Positions 58,229 to 64,000 of a stretch of 64,000 bases of DNA are shown piece by piece. Under the pieces are notes generated by a model, which saw only the letters and a program-made list of their open reading frames with translations, was not told the DNA's origin and made no database searches. The position numbers were made by a program, and so were the translations under genes. Within the stretch, counting starts at the first letter, position 1; the number at the start of each line of letters is the position of its first letter. The stretch comes from Nymphaea colorata (Eukaryota; Streptophyta; Magnoliopsida; Nymphaeales; Nymphaeaceae): assembly GCF_008831285.2 (NCBI RefSeq), contig NC_045138.2, positions 41,905,115-41,969,114 of the forward strand, given 5' to 3'.

Positions 58229-59718
58229 CTGCAAGAGAGAATTTCAAACATATTAAAAACCAGAGTATGATGTGCAGAAAATGATTAACAATACTAAGAT
58301 CCATACAACGTAGCAACCAATACTTTCGCATCAGCTGTATCCTTAACCAACTCTATGACCATCCTAATTATGAGGCAGGGCATTCAACAACGGGATGGAC
58401 ACCACCGAAGCATGTGCAACTGCAACCATAGTCAGAGACTGCATCAATGCAAGTATATGTATATTGAGTATGATTCATTTGACAGAAACGATGTTTTAGA
58501 TCATGCTGTTTGGGCATAAAAACATGAATTTTTCAGTCTTAAAAATCGGCACATTCTAGGCCAATGTTTTTTCAAACATTAAGATACCAAATTTACACTA
58601 AAATTACACTAATAAAAGGTGCATGAGATTGTATTTACAAGGTTGAATGAAACAAAAAAAAAAAGACCCATTAAAGTTTGAAAACCCCAAACAAAAAATT
58701 AACAGATAATTTGGTGATATTTCAAAATTAATTAGAAGAGAAAAAGATTAAGTTTACCTGGGTGTCGTGACAATATTTCCGTTGCTTTTATGCTTCTTCA
58801 ATATTTATTACATTTAATGTTTTCTTATGCTTATTTAATATTTATTACATTTTAATGTTTTCTTATCTTATAGTTATAAAAAAAATATTATTAACTTTCA
58901 GTTAATATTTGGACAAGGCTTTATCTAAAAACATTGTTTTTTTTCTGCAACTTACCATTTTTCAGAATTTTCTTAAGTGCCAACATTTTCCCAATATTTG
59001 TTGAGAAAACTATGTCATCCCAAGACTTTTCTTTGCTGACTGTACCTACAGGAGACAACACCATGGCCCCCTGGCTTTCCCATGTCCCCTACTCAAGGTA
59101 ATGGCTCCATTGTTTTCTGAAAATTTTCAGATCCATTGTAGCCAAGAGCAGAACTGCAATCCTGGACAGCTCATTGACTTTTTGCACATACAGAAAATTA
59201 CTTGCCTTCATCAAAGGGGCAGCAAATCATCTTACCTAACCTTCTTGAACTGCTGAAGGAAGTTACGAAGACGATCTCAAGGATATTTGTTCATTTCCAA
59301 TAGAGGCGCAAAAAACATGAACTACTTTTGATATCCCCACCCAACGATGAGGTCACTATGGGCAGAAGAAGGCTGGATCTGTTAAACAAGGCCCTTTCAT
59401 AAAATGGCACCAGGAATATATTTTGACATTAGTTAATTGCACTGGTCTTGTCCTAAAGGTTTTAGATTCAAAAGGTTTAGTGTAATAAAATTAGCCTTTA
59501 CCAGTCACTGATTGATTCATTCCAGAAGACCCAACTTTTTAGGCAGCTTATAGAAATCCACATAGGATTTATCTGTTATCCTTCAGCAGATTATTATTGT
59601 CACCTGAAATGCCAGAATGTGATGATATGACATATCTACTCATGCACACACATAGGCTCATAATAGAAACTGCCACTTGGTGAAGAATATTTGGACTTTG
59701 AAGCAAGTATAGCTGTAC
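58229..59718 (-). other. BPI/LBP intron between last two exons
   Basis: This 1490 bp AT-rich intron contains a direct repeat (GCTT-TTCAATATTTATTACA...ATGTTTTCTTAT) at about 58792-58827 and 58828-58866. No transposon domain is recognised. Confidence 0.7.
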
Positions 59719-59844
59719 CTGGATCAAATACATATGGAAATTGCCTACATCACTCCACTTTAGTTCCAACGTGAAGCCATCAAGTCGTACTTCACCAGCA
59801 AGATCACTTCCTGACATTCCCAAAGTCCCTGAAGCACTAATTAC
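59719..59844 (-). CDS. BPI/LBP-family lipid-binding protein, penultimate exon
   Basis: This 126 bp exon (42 codons, phase 0 at both ends) encodes VISASGTLGMSGSDLAGEVR followed by LDGFTLELKWSDVGNFHMYL and IQ. It is a strand-rich part of the C-terminal BPI domain; the pattern LDGF.LELKWS.VGN is typical of plant LBR proteins. The acceptor is GGAAAAG before 59844, a weak pyrimidine tract, and the donor is ATCCAG/GTACAG after 59719. An alternative acceptor eight bases downstream (ATTAG) would break the frame. Confidence 0.88.
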
Positions 59845-60668
59845 CTTTTCCACAAACCAAACTCAATTAGGAAGAACTGATCAGTTAAAAAATTATTTAA
59901 GATACTACAAAAGGAAATACATCTTTCTACATAATGTGCGGAAGACTGTAGTCAACAACATATGCAATGAGTACATCTTTAAGTTCCTACCAAAAGAAAT
60001 AATGTACCCTGTATTACACAAATTAATAGGTCATATCCACTAAACTTTTAGAAGAGATAATTTCATTAGATTCGGTCATCTAAGGTTCTACAATGCATTT
60101 GCAAGCAAAAATGCAAAATTGTAGAAGTGATCACAAGGAACAAAAGAAGAATGTTTAGTGATCCTTTTCAGCAAAGAAAGAAATATAATATTAACATAGT
60201 TCATGAGAAATAGGTTACAGCAATTTTTTCCCTGAAACAAAATTCTACTAGTAATATGGAAATAAGGGGTGAAAATGAGTTGAATGCAAAAACATACAAG
60301 TAACTCACATAATAAAAACATTTTAAGATTGTGACTAAACATAAATATGAAAAAGTGAACAAGACGTATCACCACTGTCCAGTATCAGCACAAAAAGAAC
60401 ATCCATCAGAGTTAAATCTTTCACACAGCAACTGGATACAAGAATGTAGTTCACAAAAAGTTTATTTGGCCTACTAAGAAGAACCGCAGGTAGACGACCG
60501 ACAAATAGTGTTTCTGTCTCCCAACCAACAGGCGTAGAAATGCACAGATGAGATGCAGGGGTTTTTATTCTTGTTTGCTTTCTCCAGTGTGACTCTTTTA
60601 GGCAAATTTTTCATATTGTACTTGACCATTTTTCACCACGGTATCTGCTTAAAATAGAGGATATGCTC
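59845..60668 (-). other. BPI/LBP intron, segment left of copia G
   Basis: AT-rich intron sequence with no recognised feature. Confidence 0.6.
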
Positions 60669-60836
60669 TCTTGCAACCAATGAAAGGAGAACCAGAAAAA
60701 TCCAATTTCTATTAACCCTAATCTCTTAAATGGAGATTAGTGAGAAATTATAGAAAAGGTCCACCTTATTACAGCAAATCCCAAATAACATAAAACTTTA
60801 ATAAATTGCAACTACTCAAATAATAAGCATTTTCCT
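60669..60836 (-). repeat. 3' LTR of copia G
   Basis: It aligns with 63368-63537 through AGAAAAATCCAATTTC, AGTGAGAAATTA and AAGGTCCACCTTATTACAG. It is substantially diverged. The inner boundary is approximate. Confidence 0.8.
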
Positions 60837-61550
60837 CAAAGCTGGAGCATAGATATCTATCATACTCAGCTTGTCACAACATTTCAAGAATGTAAAACTA
60901 GGAAACATTTGATGAGGATATCTGCCACTTGGTTTTCTGAAGATATATGAACTGCAGATATATGTCTGGGTTGCACCATGTCCCGAATGTAGTGACAATC
61001 AACCTCGATGTGCTTAGTTCCCTCATGAAAGACTAGGTTGTTAATATATGAGGCAGATTTGTTATCACACTTCCTCACCATGGGAATAAAGACATTTAAC
61101 ATTCCACTGGGTCAATAAGAATTTTACTCATCATTTCTATAGCAGTTTGGGCCATAGCTCGGTATTATGACTCTGCATTTGGTTTGGTTGCAAGAGTCTC
61201 TACAGAAATGTCTAGATGCTCCAAAATAAAAAAATCCATCTACTGTCATGGGTTTGTCTAATTCCACCTGTAAAACAGGCATTGCCTACCACATCCATAG
61301 ATACTTCAGGACTAGGTGAATGATGAAGCAACATCTTGTTATATTCTGCATGACTAAGAATAATAATAGTCATTGTTAGATCTCCATATAGTCCCTTCGG
61401 TTGAGGAGATATCACCTTGTACAATAGGTTTATGAGTAGATTACCGAAAAGGTGGATAGTCGTATTTGTCCCAGCATGTATTTTCCAGATGTCCAGACCC
61501 GCATAGAAAATAGTCAAATACATTGGAGACTTTCCTTACAGTAATGTTGT
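60837..61550 (-). pseudogene. gag-protease-RNase H fusion relic of copia G
   Basis: Read on the minus strand from 61550 down, a zinc knuckle remnant (FLCGSGHLENTCW, 61510-61470) is followed by a linker resembling that of E (LSHAEYNKMLLHHS). A decayed protease site follows (WIF-FGASRHFC region, about 61240-61205). It then jumps to RNase H (YRAMAQTAIEMM, CDNKSASYINNLVFHEGTKH, IEVDCHYIRDM), ending SMIDIYAPAL before the purine tract. Integrase and RT are deleted. Frame changes separate the parts. Confidence 0.8.
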
Positions 61551-62268
61551 CGTATCTATTCTCCTTATTATTCTTTGATTAATTCACGGCTGCTCACACA
61601 ACCCTACTCAAACAATAGGATCTGCATGCAGTTGGCTGATTAACATCAAGAGTTACTGCTGACCACAACCAGGCACCTGATGTAAGGAAAAACAGAATAT
61701 ATATATATATATATATATAGAATCCACCACACACCAGAAACCTAACCCTGTGTAGAGGTAAGACCCTCAGAGAGCAACTGTCCTAAGTATACCAGATTTT
61801 TTTTTTGTTTTTTCACACGATGTCTACCAAGGAAGTTTCTGTAGTGTAAAGCAGATCTGCTGCAACTGCACCACCAACCCAGGCAGGAAAAACCAATCTG
61901 CCTATCTCCTCGACAACCAGGACCCAGGCGGTCAACAGAAAAATAACTTCTGCCCTAACACCACATCCGCTAGGATAGGAAACTGATAAAGAGAATAATT
62001 AACCCAAGCACGAGTCTATCAACAGTATATCACAACAAGAACAGCAGAAAACAGAATCTGATTTGGTCTACAACAGCAGCTTAAAAAGATTCATATTTGT
62101 CTTGTCAGTAATCTGATCAACAGGAATCAGATTCTAATGAGGTTTACGGCAGCCACATAAATGAATCATTTTATTCCCCACACCCAACGTCTATATTTGA
62201 TTCAGCAAACAGTCCCCAAAAATCCATGTATATTATATCAGCCTCCTACTTCATCAACATATCTCAGA
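61551..62268 (-). other. Interior of copia G, 3' of H4
   Basis: This is the leader/gag area of G with no recognisable Gag domain. It has a (TA)n run at about 61699-61719. Confidence 0.55.
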
Positions 62269-62927
62269 CTATGTCACATAGGTATGGGTACGGGTGCAAG
62301 AAAGGGTGCCGGTGCGGGTACGGGTATGGACCATTTTTAAAAAACTTGGGTGCGGGGGTACGACCGTACACACACATGCACATATACATATATATGTCAA
62401 AAAATTTCAAACAGAATAACATATTCACACATATATATATCAAAAAATTACAAACAGAATAATATATTCATAAATCATAATCCAAAATTTATCATTCTTG
62501 ATTCTCATACTCCTCTGAGGCTGAAGAAAATCACGTGTGTACAGAAGCATAAGCACAAACAAAAGAACAACATAAACTTTTACATAACAAGATAAAGGAG
62601 CTAGCGAAGCAAAAAACGGATCCCAACACTACGAAGCAAGAATGAAGAAAAAAGAGGAAAGTGGGACATTAAAATGAGGGTTTCAAAAATTTTAACGTTA
62701 AAATATAAAATGTTTTAAAAAGTTAAAATGTAAAAATTGTTAACATTAAAAGAGGACAAATTTGGACGCAGTCAACTTTGACCGAGTCTAAAAAAGATCA
62801 AAAATGACCTTGGGGGTGCGGTCCCGGTGCGGTCAACGCAGCACCCCTGCCATACCCAGGGCCGTACCCGTGTCTTACCGGTACCGTGTGGGTACTCCTC
62901 CTTAGGAGGAATACCCGTGTGATAGAG
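62269..62927. mobile_element. Non-autonomous hAT-like DNA transposon H4
   Basis: This 659 bp element starts CTATGTCACATAGG and ends ...CCCGTGTGATAGAG. The 8 bp duplication ATCTCAGA is perfect (62261-62268 and 62928-62935). Subterminal DNA is rich in GGGTGCGGGTACGGG and its inverse (62280-62360 and 62812-62920). A short palindrome CTCCTCCTTAGGAGGA lies at 62895-62910. It is inserted in copia G. Confidence 0.83.
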
Positions 62928-63367
62928 ATCTCAGACTTTCATCATCACCAGGGCAGAAGCTAGAAAGCATGGTCAATCTGTCTTATCTCATCCACACGCC
63001 AAAGGGACACCCATTATTATTACTCATTAACCTTCAACCAAGCAGAAAACTCACTTTCAACAGCTGCACAATCATTCAACAACTTTCCTGATCTGGATAG
63101 GAGAAGACGCTGTCCATATCTTGTTGCTCACCATGAAGAAACACCCGCACATTAGACAAAAAATTAGGGTTTTCAGTTAATCTGGTCACTGAGGCATGGT
63201 ATGACCACAGTGATCAGATTTCTGATCACCCACGCAAAGAAAAGGAAGGTCAATAGGACGCATTTGAGGAAGCAGGGAAAGGACAGAAGACAAGAGAGAG
63301 AGAAGAAGAGAAAGAATCGGTGCAGGTTGACATCAAAGTATCTCATGTGAGGTTGGCTCTGATACCA

Positions 63368-63537
63368 TTTTGCAACTGATTGAAAGAAGAAGCAGAAAAA
63401 TCCAATTTCCAATAACCTTAATCTGTTAAATAGAGGTTAGTGAGAAATTACAGTAAAGGTCCACCTTATTACAGAAAATTCCCAAAGAACACAAACCTTC
63501 CAACAAACTCCCCAGATAATAAATATTTCTCTCAACA
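63368..63537 (-). repeat. 5' LTR of copia G
   Basis: About 170 bp, reading TGTTGAGAGAAATATTT...CAGTTGCAAAA on the minus strand and abutting TGGTATCAGAGCC. Confidence 0.85.
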
Positions 63538-63799
63538 TGCTCAATTAAAGGATCTGCTTCAATAAGTAAACACCTTTGACATGATGAAATAAATCACTAA
63601 ATCAGTGAAAACAGAGCGAATACAGATGTGACCAGCTTTAAAAACTCAAAGAAAGCCTCATTGTAGTGCTATTTTAGATGCATAGCATGATGGCCAATTT
63701 GCATGCAAAGACCAGTTGTCATATTCAATGCAGATTAACATGCAAATGATTTATAATTCAAAACTAGAAAGGAATTAGAATTTATATTCATTTTCTTAC
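63538..63799 (-). other. BPI/LBP intron, segment right of copia G
   Basis: Short AT-rich intron sequence between the TGCTC duplication and the donor of the next exon. Confidence 0.6.
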
Positions 63800-64000
63800 C
63801 ATATATACACATGCAACTGGAATTATTTGATTGGACTCAATAACATCAATTGTCATATCCGCAGAAATCGTAGAACTTATACCCCCTGCTGTGATCCTTA
63901 TCAAAGGTGGAGATGTAACGCTGATGGTCAATTCCATTTCATCATTTGGATACTTCTTGTATAGCTGAGGAACAATAAATCTCCAACCAGCTGTATTTAG
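63800..64000 (-). CDS. BPI/LBP-family lipid-binding protein, internal exon (continues past window)
   Basis: On the minus strand 67 codons are open from the window edge: LNTAGWRFIVPQLYKKYPND, EMELTISVTSPPLIRITAGG, then ISADMTIDVIESNQ and ACVYM. The donor is ATATATG/GTAAGAAA. This is the start of the second BPI domain: N.A.W..L.P.LY.KYPN..M.L...V.SPP..R is characteristic of plant LBP/BPI-related proteins. It joins the 59719-59844 exon in phase 0 (CVYM/VISAS). The upstream exons, with the signal peptide and N-terminal BPI domain, lie to the right of the window. Confidence 0.92.

Larger units (their letters stand above)
60669..63537 (-). mobile_element. Copia retrotransposon G, collapsed, minus strand
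   Basis: On the minus strand the 5' LTR is 63537-63368 (TGTTGAGAG...AGTTGCAAAA), followed directly by the primer-binding site TGGTATCAGAGC (63367-63356). The 3' LTR is about 60836-60669. A perfect 5 bp duplication TGCTC flanks it (60664-60668 and 63538-63542). Only fragments of gag, protease and RNase H remain. Protein similarity puts it close to element E. It lies in the BPI/LBP intron in the same orientation as the gene and carries element H4. Confidence 0.88.

Noticed and set aside
1-64000. CRISPR arrays, prokaryotic operons or tRNA/rRNA genes
   Set aside because: None seen. TGGTATCA.AGC sites are retrotransposon primer-binding sites, not tRNA genes, and tandem repeats lack CRISPR-like spacing.

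Overview
The window is plant nuclear DNA. It holds two intron-rich minus-strand host genes buried in retrotransposons, mostly Ty1/copia elements primed by initiator tRNA-Met (TGGTATCA.AGC). Splice sites, large introns and the LINE, hAT-like and LTR-element content fit a seed plant with a large repeat-rich genome; the species cannot be told from the sequence.

Positions 1-33671 (minus strand) hold the first five coding exons of an ER protein disulfide isomerase of the P5 / PDIL2-2/2-3 type: signal peptide, first thioredoxin domain with CGHC, and the start of the second domain with a second CGHC. The 3' half lies beyond the left edge. About 224 codons spread over 33 kb because introns 2 and 3 (13.6 and 12.7 kb) are filled by transposons. 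Intron 3 holds copia elements A (1938-7030) and B (8338-13904), both inside an older degraded copia F. Intron 2 holds a deleted Ty3/gypsy relic split by copia C (15859-26946). C is itself split by a hAT-like element H1, by copia D (17762-22019) and by copia E (22160-26799). Target-site duplications and LTR divergence by eye (C about 10%, D about 3%, E about 1.6%) give one consistent order. Intron 1 holds a microsatellite, one end of an H-family element and a copia integrase relic.

Positions 33.7-58.0 kb lie between the genes. They contain the PDI promoter with an ERSE-like CCAAT-N9-ACACG site, a Harbinger-like MITE, LINE relics (34.95, 51.5 and 56.7 kb), and a 9.9 kb non-coding LTR element L (41620-51524). 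L carries three sets of internal tandem repeats and a second hAT-like element (H2) inserted 9 bp inside its LTR. A hAT transposase pseudogene lies at 54.9-56.06 kb, and a possible orphan terminal exon at 54.2 kb.

Positions 58.0-64.0 kb (minus strand) hold the last three exons of a plant BPI/LBP-family lipid-binding protein; its 5' part lies beyond the right edge. Its 4 kb intron contains a collapsed copia G with a third complete hAT-like element, H4.

No copia element here is intact. C, D, E and G lack most or all of gag, yet C, D, E and G keep recognisable target-site duplications and E has nearly identical LTRs, so movement was probably helped in trans. The pairing of a BPI/LBP gene with a P5-type PDI gene appears to match the neighbouring Arabidopsis genes At1g04970 and At1g04980 (recalled, not searched).
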